From Rutidosis leptorrhynchoides (taxonomy: Eukaryota; Streptophyta; Magnoliopsida; Asterales; Asteraceae): a stretch of DNA of 64,000 nucleotides. The position numbers and the translations under genes are program-made. Below, piece after piece: positions 1 to 13,472 of this stretch; the stretch's first letter is position 1; every line of letters starts with the position of its first letter. The DNA is taken from positions 96,694,001 to 96,758,000 of the forward strand of contig NC_092333.1 of the NCBI RefSeq assembly GCF_046630445.1. Reading direction: 5' to 3'. The notes under the pieces are model-generated. The model was not told the origin of the DNA. It did no database searches and saw nothing but the letters and a program-made list of their open reading frames with translations.

Positions 1-281
1 TCAACGAGATTTACCACATTACCACCTTGGTGATAATTCAAATCCAAAATCATAGGTACAATTTAATCGAAATTGTACTCTACCACAAATCGACCAAATC
101 TAGGTCCCGACACAAATTTCGGATCTACCAAAAGCATTGTTCGAAATCTCACACTAAAACCTCCGCGTGCGGGAGTGTAACTCCCCCACTTGGAACTACG
201 TTCCATAACCGCATATCGTACACCCGCACAATGCTACCAAAGGTAGACTTTACCAATAATTGGGTTCACACGGCCCATCAC
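1..281 (-). other. internal remnant of the gag-only element, left of the solo LTR
   Basis: This non-coding-looking segment joins directly to 15939 once the solo LTR and its 5-bp duplication (atcac at 277-281 and 15934-15938) are set aside. I recognise no protein in either strand. It is most simply internal sequence of the gag-only element. Confidence 0.5.
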
Positions 282-2366
282 TGAAATGTCCCGTTCATAT
301 TGATTATAAACGTTCCATATTAATTGATTTCGTTGCGAGGTTTTGAACTCTCTATATGAGACGTTTTTCAAAGACTGCATTCATTTTTAAAACAACCATA
401 ACCTTTATTTTATCAATAAAGGTTTCAAAAGCATTACGTAAATTATCAAATAATGATAATCTAAAATATACTGTTTACACACGACCATTACATAATGGTT
501 TACAATAGAAATATATTACATCGACATATGTTTCTTGAATGCAGTTTTTACATAATATCATACAAACATGGACTCCAAATCTTGTCATTATTTTAGTATT
601 CAACAGCGAAAGCTCTTAATATTCACCTGAGAATAAACATGCTTTAAACGTCAACAAAAATGTTGGTGAGTTATAGGTTTAACCTATATATATCAAATCG
701 TAACAATAGACCACAAGATTTCATATTTCAATATACATCCCATACATAGAGATAAAAATCATTCATATGGTGAACACCTGGTAACCGACATTAACAAGAT
801 GCATATATAAGAATATCCCCATCATTCCGGGACACCCTTCGGATATGATATAAATTTCAAAGTACTAAAGCATCTGGTACTTTGGATGAGGTTTGTTAGG
901 CCCAATAGATCTATCTTTAGGATTCGCGTCAATTAGGGTGTCTGTTCCCTAATTCTTAGATTACCAGACTTAATAAAAAGGGGCATATTCGATTTCGATA
1001 ATTCAACCATAGAATGTAGTTTCACGTACTTGTGTCTATTTTGTAAATCATTTATAAAACCTGCATGTATTCTCATCCCAAAAATATTAGATTTTAAAAG
1101 TGGGACTATAACTCACTTTCACAGATTTTTACTTCGTCGGGAAGTAAGACTTGGCCACTGGTGTGATAACCTGTCCTAATCCATCCGGACGAAGTCCATA
1201 TCGATTATAAACGATTCACAACAGTTGATTACATCGCGAGGTACTTGACCTCTATATGATACATTTACAAACATTGCATTCGTTTTTGAAAAGACAATCT
1301 TTCACTACATCGAAAGTTGACGGCATGCATACCATTTCATAATACATCTAACTATAATTGACTTAGTAATCTTGATGAACTCAACGACTCGAATGCAACT
1401 TCTTTTGAAATATGCCATGAATGACTCCAAGTAATGTCTCTAATATGAGCTAATGCACAGCGGAAGATTTCTTTCATACCTGAGAATAAACATGTTTTAA
1501 AGTGTCAACCAAAAGGTGGGTGAGTTCATTAGTTTAACATAAACAATCATTTCATAATTTTAATAGACCACAAGATTTCATATTTTCATTTCTCATAAAC
1601 ATACGTCCCATGCATAGAGACAAAAATATCATTCATATGGATTGAACACTTGGTAACCGACCTTAACAAGATGCATGTAAGAATATCCCCATTATTCCGG
1701 GATCCTCCATCGGACATGATATAAATTTAGAAGTACTAAAGCATCCGGTACTTTGGATGGGGCTTTTTGGGCTCGATAGATCTATCTTTAGGATTCGCGT
1801 CAATTAGGGTGTCTGTTCCCTAATTCTTAGATTACCAGACTTAATAAAAAGGGGCATATTCAATTCGATAATTCAACCATAGAATGTAGTTTCGATTACT
1901 TGTGTCTATTTCGTAAAACAGTTATAAAAGCAACGCATGTATTCTCAGTCCCAAAAATATATATTGCAAAAGCATTTAAAAAGGGAGCAAATGAAACTCA
2001 CGCATATAAATATTGTAAAACAGTTATTAAAACAGTGCATGTATTCTCAGCCCAAAAATGTAATGAGTAAAAGGGAGCAAATGAAACTCACCGTATTGTA
2101 TTTCGTAGTAAAAATAAATATGACGTCATTTAATAAGAGTAGGGTTGACCTCGGATTCATGAACCTATATCATTTGTGTTTTTATTAATACGCATAATCG
2201 TAATCGAACAAATTTATTTATTATATCTTAATTTATATATTATTATTAATTGTTATTCTAGTAAATTATATGTTTCATTAATAATTTAATTAATTATATT
2301 TATCTTATATGTATTACATATACTTTTATATAACTCATATTTGTTTGGTAAAATAATAATAGAAAG

Positions 2367-2497
2367 TTGTATTTTTATATAATAATAGTAATAATGATGA
2401 TAAAAATAATAATGATAATATTGATAATAATAATAATAATAATGATAATAATGATATTACCAAAAATAATGATATTTATAATAATAAAAATAATGAT

Positions 2498-2544
<47 letters not shown>

Positions 2545-2790
2545 TTTTAGTCATAATGATACTACTAATAATATTCTTAATGATATTACTAATACTAATA
2601 TTGATAATATTAATAATAATCTAAAAATCATGTTAATACTAATAATAATAATAATAACTATAATAATAATAATACTACTTATAATACTTATACCAATGAT
2701 ACCAATGTTAACTTTATTTAGGGATAATACTAAAAATCATGATCATAATAATAATAACAATTATGATCATAATAATAATTAGTAATAATA
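2367..2790. repeat. AAT/ATT trinucleotide-rich tract in left LARD LTR
   Basis: Long degenerate runs of AAT with interspersed GAT and ATT units. The counterpart in the other LTR is 10643-11060, with slightly different unit numbers. Confidence 0.8.
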
Positions 2791-2844
2791 GTAATAGAAA
2801 TAAAAAAAAATGAAAACTACCTCAAATAAGCTTTATCTAAAAAC

Positions 2845-2920
2845 AAATGCCCTTGACCGAAATTGAACCCGCGACCTCTCTCTTGACATAACCACACCCA
2901 GACCACTCCACTGCTACTTA
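2845..2920 (-). repeat. tRNA-like (SINE-head-like) module in left LARD LTR
   Basis: On the minus strand a box-A-like TAGCAGTGGAGTGG (2903-2916) precedes a box-B-like GGGTTCAATTTC (2859-2870) at about 33 nt, the usual spacing of a pol III internal promoter. It is present in both LTRs, so it belongs to the family and is not a fresh insertion. It does not fold as a full tRNA to my eye. Confidence 0.45.
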
Positions 2921-5900
2921 CTTTTCTGTTATATTTTGCACCATATGTATATTTAACCCGTGTAACAGTTCTTAACTTCTAATCGATATTTAGGTCATTC
3001 AGCAAAAATAGAACGTGGCCCAATAGCTAATCTCACGGCCCAATCGAAATAATTTAATTCGGCCCAAATAAATAGGCAATCTCGACCCAAATCAAAGTAA
3101 AATTTTTGAATCCGGTTTCTGTTTTTTTTAGTGAACGGGTTTTAAAAAAAAAAAATTTGGTGCCCGTATACCTGCCTCTCCTTGGATACCCTATGTTTCC
3201 TTTACAGCTCATCATAATAGATCTTAAATAACTTCAAGTGGGATCATGGGTTTATAATTGTCGGCTAAAAAAAATAAGTAGCAGCCACTATTATTTCTTC
3301 TCAATCTCACTCGCGTAACATCTTTCTAAATCATTGCTGCTGTAAAATACTACGGGTTATCTTCTTTGATTCGAGCAGTAGTAGTAGAAGTTAATAGCAG
3401 CGACATAGTGGGTGGGTTCTCGAAAGAACAGAAGGTATAGCGTGATGGTTAATGGCCGTGGTTTGGGTCTGTTGAACCAGAAACATTCGAAGGGATTTAG
3501 CAGTAGTTTCAAAAACAATTTAAGATGGGTTTCAATGGTTACGGTAGTCTTGGAGGTTAGTCTAAAGTTGTCATTGGTGGTTGTTATCATGGAGGAGAGG
3601 AAAAAGAATAAAGGTGAAGGTTGATAGTTGGTGACTTGTGATGATTAGTTGTCGAAACAGAAAGAAACATATAGTGGAAGGTGACTGTTTGATGTCGCAC
3701 AGAAACATAAACTGAAACTGAAACGCAAGTATTTGCAGCAGTGTTCATGGTTGTTTTGGGTTCACGATCCCAACAAAAAGAAAGAAGAATAAAGGTAAAG
3801 AGAGAGAGAAGAGAGATGATGGTGATTGATGATATTGGATAATAGTTTAATGGTACTGATAATCGTGGATTTGAAGTGGCGATCATATGTGATTACGGTT
3901 GATGATGGTGTTTGATTGTGAATTCGAAACAGAACAGAATTGGTTGATGGTTATTCGAGTGGTGGTGATGTTTGTGGTTCGAGCAACAATAATATTATCT
4001 GTTTTTCTGTTTTTCCCTTTTCGCTTGCAGATGAGATGGTAATACATAAGAATAGCAATTTAATGAGTTAAACTAATAGGGATGATCTGTAATTTGATTA
4101 CGACATGTAACAATATTCGGACAAGTAAATCAAATAAAGGAATCAAACAAAATGAAAGAAAAAGTTGAAACAGATGGGTAACAGATTGAGACAGAAACAA
4201 AATTTTAAAACAGTGTTGATAGCAATGTGTAACAAGATAGTACAAGGATATTGCTCAGGAAAAGAAAAATCAAACAAAATCACAAAAAGAAAGGGATGTG
4301 CAAGAGACTTACTTTTATGTCCATTCCAATTTTTAATATAAATCTTTTAATAAAAATTGTTAATATTATTAATACTAATAAGAATACAAATAATAATAAT
4401 AAGAGTAATAATAATAATAATAATATTAAAAGGAATATCAAAATAATAAGATAAGAATAAAAGTATTTCAATTTATGATACAATTAGAATTTAAAATGTG
4501 CGATAAATTTAACCCTTGTCTACCATTCCTTTTACGGATTGGATTTCGTGCTCCAATGTTAATTAGTTGCGAATAATAGTCTTGAGAGAAATTTTAAGTT
4601 TGATATTAAATTTCTTTATTTATTTTAAGTCATTAGCTGTGAAAGTCGTGATTAAAAGGTTCGTCTAATATTAGAGCTCAATTCCAACTAAAAAGTACGG
4701 TGTATTAAAATTCATCTTAAAATATCTAATATATTTTTAACAAGTCTAATATTTTTATTATCTAATTACAGAACAACATTTATTATTAAATTTTCATAAA
4801 TTCCGAATTTTAACTTGTTAACTATCAATTAAATGACAAACAAATGCTATAATCTTTTACTAAATAAATTCGAAATCATTTATATTCGAATTACATTACA
4901 TTCATTATGTTTTAATACTTATTTAATTATATCGTATATTATTATTTTAAGTTATTATATATATACATATATTTATATTTATATTTATATTTATATGTAT
5001 ACACATTTATTTACAATTAATGGTTCGTGAATCGTCGGGAATGGTCGAAGGTCAATGATTGTATGGAAACAGTTCAAAATTTATGAAACTCAATAGTACA
5101 AACTTTGCTTATTAAGTCAGAAACAAATAAAGATTAAAATTTAAATTTGATCGGAAATTCCCGGGTCATCACAGTACCTACCCGTTAAAGAAATTTCGTC
5201 CCGAAATTTGAGTGAGGTCGTCATGGCTAACAATAAAAATGTTTTCATGACGAATATGAGTTGATAATTAGAGTTGTATCATTATTGATTAATATAGATA
5301 AAACGATCCGATTATGTGAAGCGTACGAATGAAGCTATCACAAAAGAGTGAAAAGTTTCGTCTTAACTTTTGACGTAGTCATGGTGGATTTCCGGAATTC
5401 AAGGAATTTAGAGAAAATCTTCGTGATAAGATTTGATTCTTCGGTAATTAAGGAAATTAGGAGCCTCTTTGATTAAATGCAATAATTTGTTTTGATTGCT
5501 ATGTCGGATATTTCACTATAAATCCACCCCCCATTCGTTTCCTTATTTTCCACAACTCACACCTTCTATTCTTTCTCCCTTGGTTCATACTTTAAAGCAT
5601 TCATCAATATGCTCCATTCAGTACTGATCCTTGATATACTTCTAACCTTTGTATCTGTCATTCTTCTCTTTTATCTACCACCAGAGAATTTTATTTATTT
5701 TTTTACTATTACCTTGGGGTTATAGTAATTTTAATTCTCCCGTGCCTTTACGTGGCGATACGTATTGATATGCACGGTTTGTAATTTATATGTTGTTGTC
5801 GAGCTTTATATTTCTGTTATATTTAAGAGTTCCCTACTTTTGTCTCCTCTTCCCGATTTCAAGTCAAGCGAATGATGGTCCAGAATTTGTAAGTATGGAT

Positions 5901-7744
5901 TTTGAAGTGAACATAGTTAATATTCTAAGAAGAGAATCGTAATGGCACGATCTTGATTTGTCAAATTACTAGAATTCAATAGAAAATATAGAACTACCAG
6001 GAAGATATGTTCTTGCTATGTTTGGAGATTAGGTAGAATGTAAGAGTCGTGTAAATGGCACATGATGATGGTACTGAGAATCATCACGTTTCATTAGAAA
6101 CTCAGCATGACTTACTGTAATATAATCACGTTGATCAAGTGTCATTATATTATACTAACTCATGCATCAGTTCCCAACATTACTTCAATAACATACCTAT
6201 TTTAAGCTCGAAAGTTTACAGAATATAGAAACTAACAGTTTCTATATGATGTAATTCTGATAGCACGAAGAGATTAATGATTTCAGATAAGATTAGTTAT
6301 GAAAATATATTCAGAAATATAAAGTATATTTATAATGAAAGATACGATAATATCTCGGAATATCTAAGATCAGAGGATGATAGAAACTATTGTCCGCAAG
6401 GGTTTAGAGTAAGGAGCAAGATATTCACTAAAGACTTTAGCAGACATTGAATCATTTGGATTCTTTGAAGTCAAACTTATTCTTTGTGATTTGTCCACGG
6501 CTTTCTTCATAGTTTCCCATAATCTGCTTTTCAGTACTAAATTTTCTATTGAATCTTTCCAATATAATGATACACAAGAAGCACAAGGAGGTATATAATT
6601 TCGGACGAGAATATTTATGAAAATATCCTCAGAAATATCGAAGATATTGATGATGATATTTTGGAATTTCTAAGTTCGATGGTTGATGGAGAAATATTTT
6701 CCGCAAGATTTTAACATGACTTCGGGGCAAGATATTCTCTAAAGATTTCAACGGATTCAGAATTACCTGAATCCTTTGAATATAGGGTTTGGTCCTTGTA
6801 TTTGTCCTTGGTCTCCTTCATGGGTAGCTCAATCTGTTTTTCAATACCCAATCTTCTATCGAGCGTTCCTAACACTCCTTTCTTTATCATCAAACTTTTG
6901 GTCGTTTAGACCATCTACCATTTTTCCGTTTCCTCTGCATTTAATGCTATGATATCTGAATCATCGGTTATTAATCCGAGGTGGTTTCAGGAAAATTGTG
7001 TTTTTAGATGATTAAACGCTGATGGTAATATGGTGGAATATGAAAGGTTCCCTGGTAACAATAAAAGAGCACGCGTATATATCAACGTTATAATAAGATT
7101 GTTTCGTACGAAAAGTTGAAGTTGTCTTGCTGGAGCTGTGATAAAACTGGCTATCTCGAACAGCAGATACAAAGTTATTTTCGGTAATAATAACGCTAAA
7201 GGAATTAGCATAGCTACGTGTTAAACATTTACTCAGGTTCCGAGTGTTTTTAGGTGCATAACTATATGCATCAATCTTTTCTCCCGTAAATGAAGTGCAG
7301 TTGATTCATCCTCTCGATTGAGGTGTTTTCAAAAATCATAAAAGGTTTGAACGCAGAATGTAATCGTGAAGATACAAATGATGTTTAAGACGAAATCAAG
7401 TGGCAAACTTGAAGAGATGTTTAGTTTCATATGTTATAATCAATATTTTAATTTTTTTTAATTGTCTAATGTTGGTAGTCCTCGGTTGATAGTCCACAGT
7501 TAGCAATTCAATAATTCATATGTAGTTTATTATATAATATATGAATTAATTAATACGTATCGTGACCCGTGTACATGTCTCAGACTCGATCACAACTCAA
7601 ATTATATATATTATTGTAGAATCAACCTCAACCCTGTATAGAGAACTCGTTCATTACTGCATATAGAGTGTCTATGGTTATTCCAAATAATATATATAAA
7701 TGCGTCGATATGATATGTCAAAACCTTGTATACGTGTCCCGATA

Positions 7745-7920
7745 TTTAAAGTGCGTAAAATAAATAACAAAAATTAAATAACGATAAATAAAGTGCGTAA
7801 AGTAAATAACAAAAATTAAATGACGATAAATAAAATTGCGAGAATGTAAATTGCGATAATTAAATTGCGATAAATAAAATGTAATCAGTTAGCTAGGAAC
7901 AATTAGCTAGGAACAGTTAG
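7745..7920. repeat. short tandem repeat rich in GCGTAAA / GCGATAAAT
   Basis: Two near-identical units of about 47 bp containing aagtgcgtaaa and cgataaat are followed by shorter attgcgataa units. A similar vocabulary (ttatcgca, tttacgc) occurs in the Athila LTR at 54655-54800. Confidence 0.6.
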
Positions 7921-8628
7921 CGTGGATTCTTAACAAAATTTCTCATAGTCAATTTGTTTGTTTCTAACAAATTTTATTTTGTCAAATGTTTTCTTCATTA
8001 TGCCACTTGTTAGATTCTGATAAATCAAAATCCCAATATGAAATTGGATGGATATAGTTATTCTGTGGTGAACGGATTTGTATATCGGTAGATGTAAGTA
8101 GGATAGTAAATGACTGTTGAATCAGATTCGAAGAATGTACAGTGTAACTTATTAATGCGAAATCTAAATATTCCTCGGATATTACCTACCCGTTAAAATA
8201 TTTTCACCATTATCAGTTTGTACAATAAAAATTTTAATTACAATCTTTATGAAAACATATATACGTATTTATTTTCTTCAGACGTAATTATGGATTTAAT
8301 GAGTCAATGTGATATTAAACTTATCAGATTTACGGCTAGAACTAGAGTACATAATCTCTAAAATATTATAGATTACATAATCACCATGAAGGACGAAGAT
8401 AGTTTATGTAGAACGATTCGTAAAACGAATCGTAGAAATGATGATTATGCTTGAGGTATAGATTGCGAGGTTGAGACGTGTGATGATGTTGTTGTTGTTG
8501 GTACTCCTTGGTATCCATGGTGCGTATGACGTTGATGTTCGAGGTATAGATTAAGATGTTGAGGTGTGGGATGTGGATGTTGATGTTGGTGGTGGTGATG
8601 GTACTGTTGACATTGGTGGTGGTACTGG

Positions 8629-9051
8629 TTATGCTGCTGGTGTTTGTAACCTTCGCACCATATTCTCTAAAGCCACTACCCGAGCGTGAAGCTCGTTGAC
8701 TTCTTCTATTACACCGGGGTGATTTTCGGTTCGGACTAGCGGATAAATATAATCTAGAATTTGGTATAGTATATAATCGTGACGAGATACTCTGGAAATG
8801 AGAGAAAAGATGGTGTTTCGAACAGGTTCACCGGTAAGTGCTTCAGGTTCTTCACCAATAGGGCAATGTGGCGGATGGAAAGGGTCACCTTCTTCTTGTC
8901 TCCAATGATTGAGGAGGCTACGAACCCATCCCCAATTCATCCAGAATAGATTATGACTGATTGGTTGATCCATTCCGGTCACACTGCTTTCGGAGCTTGA
9001 GTGGGATTCCATTTCGGAATCCGAGTGACTTGAACTAATGACGAATTCCAT
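8629..9051 (-). CDS. gag-like ORF of the LARD, 140 residues
   Basis: This ORF starts about 370 bp inside the primer site, where gag of an LTR element would begin. The N-terminus is Ser/Glu/Asp-rich, the middle has aromatic motifs (NLFWMNWGWVRSLLNHWR), and the last ~30 residues (EEVNELHARVVALENMVRRL) look like a short coiled coil. No zinc knuckle is visible. I cannot match it to a named gag family by eye. Downstream, 8440-8640 is GGT/GTT-rich. It may be a remnant gag N-terminus or a family-specific structural protein. Confidence 0.4.
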   Translation of the reverse strand: MEFVISSSHSDSEMESHSSSESSVTGMDQPISHNLFWMNWGWVRSLLNHWRQEEGDPFHPPHCPIGEEPEALTGEPVRNTIFSLISRVSRHDYILYQILDYIYPLVRTENHPGVIEEVNELHARVVALENMVRRLQTPAA

Positions 9052-9423
9052 TTCGTACGATTGAATAAAGAATTTTTTAGATATGAAATGATTTTCTGGC
9101 TAACGGATGGTATTCTTAATTACATAGAATATCCATATATATAGAACAAAAGGTTTCGTAGATTACGGAGGAATTTACGGGATACGCCAGGTAAGGTTTA
9201 TAGTAACAGATACGCTAAGATATGAATCTTGTCTATACACTATTCATGCAATCAATGCAGCAAGACGTGTCTAGACTAAGAATGATAAGCAGATAATTTT
9301 CGACACAAAATGATAAGCAAAACTTTTTGACATGCAGACCAGGTCGAAGTCCAGACTCACTAATGCATCCTAACGACTACTAGTTAGACACACTAATGCA
9401 AGACCTGGTTCGCTACGACCACC

Positions 9424-9435
9424 GCTCTGATACCA
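9424..9435 (-). other. primer-binding site of the LARD (initiator tRNA-Met type)
   Basis: The minus strand reads TGGTATCAGAGC, two bases from the LTR edge at 9438. Confidence 0.85.
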
Positions 9436-9437
9436 AC

Positions 9438-10773
9438 TATTATAACCCGTCCTAATCCATCCGGACGAAGTCCATATCGATTATAAACGATTCACAACAG
9501 TTGATTACATCGCGAGGTACTTGACCTCTATATGATACATTTACAAACATTGCATTCGTTTTTGAAAAGACAATCTTTCACTACATTGAAAGTTGACGGC
9601 ATGCATACCACTTCATAATACATCTAACTATAATTGACTTAGTAATCTTGATGAACTCAACGACTCGAATGTAACGTCTTTTGAAATATGCCATGAATGA
9701 CTCCAAGTAATGTCTCTAATATGAGCTAATGCACAGCGGAAGATTTCTTTCATACCTGAGAATAAACATGCTTTAAAGTGTCAACCAAAAGGTGGGTGAG
9801 TTCATTAGTTTAACATAAATAATCATTTCATAATTTTAATAGACCACAAGATTTCATATTTCCATTTCTCATAAACATACGTCCCATGCATAGAGACAAA
9901 AATATCATTCATATGGATTGAACACCTGGTAACTGACCTTAACAAGATGCATGTAAGAATATCCCCATCATTCCGGGATCCTCCATTGGACATGATATAA
10001 ATTTCGAAGTACTAAAGAATCCGGTACTTTGGATGGGGCTTGTTGGGCCCGATAGATCTATCTTTAGGATTCGCGTCAATTAGGGTGTCTGTTCCCTAAT
10101 TCTTAGATTATCAGACTTAATAAAAAGGGGCATATTCAATTCGATAATTCAACCATAGAATGTAGTTTCGATTACTTGTGTCTATTTCGTAAAACAGTTA
10201 TAAAAGCAGCGCATGTATTCTCAGTCCCAAAAATATATATTGCAAAAGCATTTAAAAAGGGAGCAAATGAAACTCAAGCATATAAATATTGTAAAACAGT
10301 TATTAAAACAGTGCATGTATTCTCAGCCCAAAAATGTAATGAGTAAAAGGGAGCAAATGAAACTCACCGTATTGTATTTCGTAGTAAAAATACATCTGAC
10401 GTCATTTAACAAGAGTAGGGTTGACCTCGGATTCACGAACCTATATCATTTGTGTTTTTATTAATACGCATAATCGTAATCGAACAAATTTATTTATTAT
10501 ATCTTAATTTATATATTATTATTAATTGTTATTCTAGTAAATTATATGTTTCATTAATAATTTAATTAATTATATTTATCTTATATGTATTACATATACT
10601 TTTATATAACTCATATTTGTTTGGTAAAATAATAATAGAAAGTTGTATCTTTATATAATAATAGTAATAATGATGATAAAAATAATAATGATAATATTGA
10701 TAATAATAATAATAATAATGATAATAATGATATTACCAAAAATAATGATATTTTTAATAATAAAAATAATGAT

Positions 10774-10814
<41 letters not shown>

Positions 10815-13472
10815 TTTTAGTCATAATGATACTACTAATAATATTCTTAATGATATTACTAATACTAATATTGATAATATTAATAATAATCTAAAAATCA
10901 TGTTAATACTGATAATAATAATAACTATAATAATAATACTACTACTTATAATACTTATACCAATGATACCAATGTTAACTTTATTTAGGGATAATACTAA
11001 AAATCATTATCATAATAATAATAACAATTATGATCATAATAATAATTAGTAATAATAGTAATAGAAATAAAAAAAATGAAAACTACCTCAAATAAGCTTT
11101 ATCTAAAAATAAATGCCCTTGACCGGAATTGAACCCGCGACCTCTCTCTTGACACAACCACACCCAAACCACTCCAGTGCTACTTACTTTTCTGTTATAT
11201 TTTGCACCATATGTATATTTAACCCGTGTAACAGTTCTTAACTTCTAATCGATATTTAGGTCATTCAGCAAAAATAGAACGTGGCCCAATAGCTAATCTC
11301 ACGGCCCAACCGAAATAATTTAATTTGGCCCAAATAAATAGGCAACCTCGACCTAAATCAAAGTAAAATTTTTGAATCCGGTTTCTGTTTTTTTTTTTAG
11401 TGAACGGGTTTTAAAAAAAAAAATTGGTGCCCGTATACCTGCCTCTCCTTGGATACCCTATGTTTTCTTTACAGCTCATCATAATAGATCTTAAATAACT
11501 TCAAGTGGGATCATGGGTTTATAATTGTCGGCTAAAAAAAATAAGTAGCAGCCACTATTATTTCTTCTCAATCTCACTCGCGTAACATCTTTCTAAATCA
11601 TTGCTGCTGTAAAATACTACGAGTTATCTTCTTTGATTCGAGCAGTAGCAGTAGAAGTTAATAGCAGCGACATAGTGGGTGGGTTCCCGAAAGAACAGAA
11701 GGTATAGCGTGATGGTTAATGGCCGTGGTTTGGGTCTGTTGAACCAGAAACATTCGAAGGGATTTAGCAGTAGTTTCATAAACAATTTAAGATGGGTTTC
11801 AATGGTTACGGTAGTCTTGGAGGTTAGTCTAAAGTTGTCATTGGTGGTTGTTATCATGGAGGAGAGGAAAAAGAATAAAGGTGAAGGTTGATAGTTGGTG
11901 ACTATGATTAGTTTTCGAAACAGAAAGAAACATATAGTGGAAGGTGACTGTTTGGTGTCGCACAGAAACATAAACTGAAACAGAAACGCAAGTATTTGCA
12001 GCAGTGTTCATGGTTGTTTTGGGTTCACGATCCCAACAAAAAGAAAGAAGAAAGAAGGTGAAGAGAGAGAGAAGAGAGACGATGGTGATTGATGATATTG
12101 GATAATAGTTTAATGGTACTGATAATCGTGGATTTGAAGTGGTGATCATATGTGATTACGGTTAATGATGGTGTTTGATTGTGAATTCGAAACAGAACAG
12201 AATTGGTTGATGGTTATTCGAGTGGTGGTGATGTTTGTGGTTCGAGCAACAATAATATTATCTGTTTTTCTGTTTTTCCCTTTTTGCTTGCAGATGAGAT
12301 GGTAATACATAAGAATAGCAATTTAATGAGTTAAACTAATAGGGATGATCTGTAATTTGATTACGACATGTAACAAAATTCAGACAAGTAAATCAAATAA
12401 AGGAATCAAACAAAATGAAAGAAAAAGTTGAAACAGATGGGTAACAGATTGAGACAGAAACAAAATTTTAAAACAGTGTTGATAGCAATGTGTAACAAGA
12501 TAGTACAAGGATATTGCTCAGGAAAAGAAAAATCAAACAAAATCACAAAAAGAAAGGGATGTGCAAGAGACTTACTTTTATGTCCATTCCAATTTTTAAT
12601 ATAAATCTTTTAATAAAAATTGTTAATATTATTAATACTAATAAGAATACAAATAATAATAATAAGAGTAATAATAATAATAATAATATTAAAAGGAATA
12701 TCAAAATAATAAGATAAGAATAAAAGTATTTCAATTTATGATACAATTAGAATTTAAAATGTGCGATAAATTTAACCGTTGTCTACCATTCCTTTTACGG
12801 ATTGGATTTCGTGCTCCAATGTTAATTAGTTGTGAATAATAGTCTTGAGAGAAATTTTAAGTTTGATATTAAATTTCTTTATTTATTTTAAGTCATTAGC
12901 TGTGAAAGTCGTGATTAAAAGGTTCGTCTAATATTAGAGCTCAATTCCAACTAAAAAGTACGGTGTATTAAAATTCATCTTAAAATATCTAATATATTTT
13001 TAACAAGTCTAATATTTTTATTATCTAATTACAGAACAGCATTTATTATTAAATTTTCATAAATTCCGAATTTTAACTTGTTAACTATCAATTAAATGAC
13101 AAACAAATGCTATAATCTTTTACTAAATAAATTCAAAATCATTTATATTCGAATTACATTACATTCATTATGTTTTAATACTTATTTAATTATATCGTAT
13201 ATTATTATTTTAAGTTATTATATATATACATATATTTATATTTATATTTATATTTATATTTATATTTATATTTATATTTATATTTATATTTATATGTATA
13301 CACATTTATTTATAATTAATGGTTCGTGAATCGTCGGGAATGGTCGAAGGTCAATGATTGTATGGAAACAGTTCAAAATTTATGAAACTCAACAGTACAA
13401 ACTTTGCTTATCATGTCAGAAACATATAAAGATTAAAGTTTAAATTTGATCAGAAATTCCCGGGTCATCACA
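9438..13472 (-). repeat. LARD 5' LTR (right copy)
   Basis: Direct copy of 1162-5173 with a few single-base and small length differences. The TTTATA hexamer run (about 13236-13293) is clearly longer than in the left LTR. The tRNA-like module is at about 11110-11190 and the AAT tract at 10643-11060. Confidence 0.85.

Larger units (their letters stand above)
1162..5173 (-). repeat. LARD 3' LTR (left copy)
   Basis: Starts TGTGATAACC and ends GGGTCATCACA. It contains an (AAT)n-rich tract, a tRNA-like module and a gene-like purine-rich segment (about 3300-4040). A TTTATA hexamer run near 4970-4996 is short compared with the other LTR. Small ORFs inside are simple-sequence artefacts. Confidence 0.85.
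5174..9437 (-). other. LARD internal region
   Basis: AT-rich region with only one ORF worth noting (8629-9051). The 3' end next to the LTR reads ACGGGTAGGTAC on the minus strand, a weak purine-rich tract, and a similar acctacccgttaaa motif recurs at about 8185. Positions 7540-7745 resemble parts of solo LTR B (13670-13870) and of B' (21060-21250, inverted). Nothing like pol was seen. Confidence 0.6.
1162..13472 (-). mobile_element. LARD-type LTR retrotransposon with 4-kb LTRs and no recognisable pol
   Basis: Two direct repeats of about 4 kb (1162-5173 and 9438-13472) bound a 4.26-kb internal region. A perfect duplication actgg lies at 1157-1161 and 13473-13477. A primer site complementary to initiator tRNA-Met (TGGTATCAGAGC on the minus strand) lies at 9424-9435, two bases from the LTR, and fixes the minus orientation. 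The internal region holds one gag-like ORF (8629-9051) and nothing recognisable as protease, RT or integrase, which fits a large retrotransposon derivative mobilised in trans. The LTRs differ by scattered single changes and by microsatellite length, so the insertion is fairly young but older than the copia element at 37676. Confidence 0.85.

Noticed and set aside
2367-2624. ORFs rich in Ile/Met/Leu in both LARD LTRs (also 10643-10894, 4251-4483, 12514-12746)
   Set aside because: They are translations of AAT-type simple repeats on either strand.
2845-2920. A tRNA gene
   Set aside because: The A and B boxes are present, but I could not form an acceptor stem or anticodon arm; it is kept only as a tRNA-like module.
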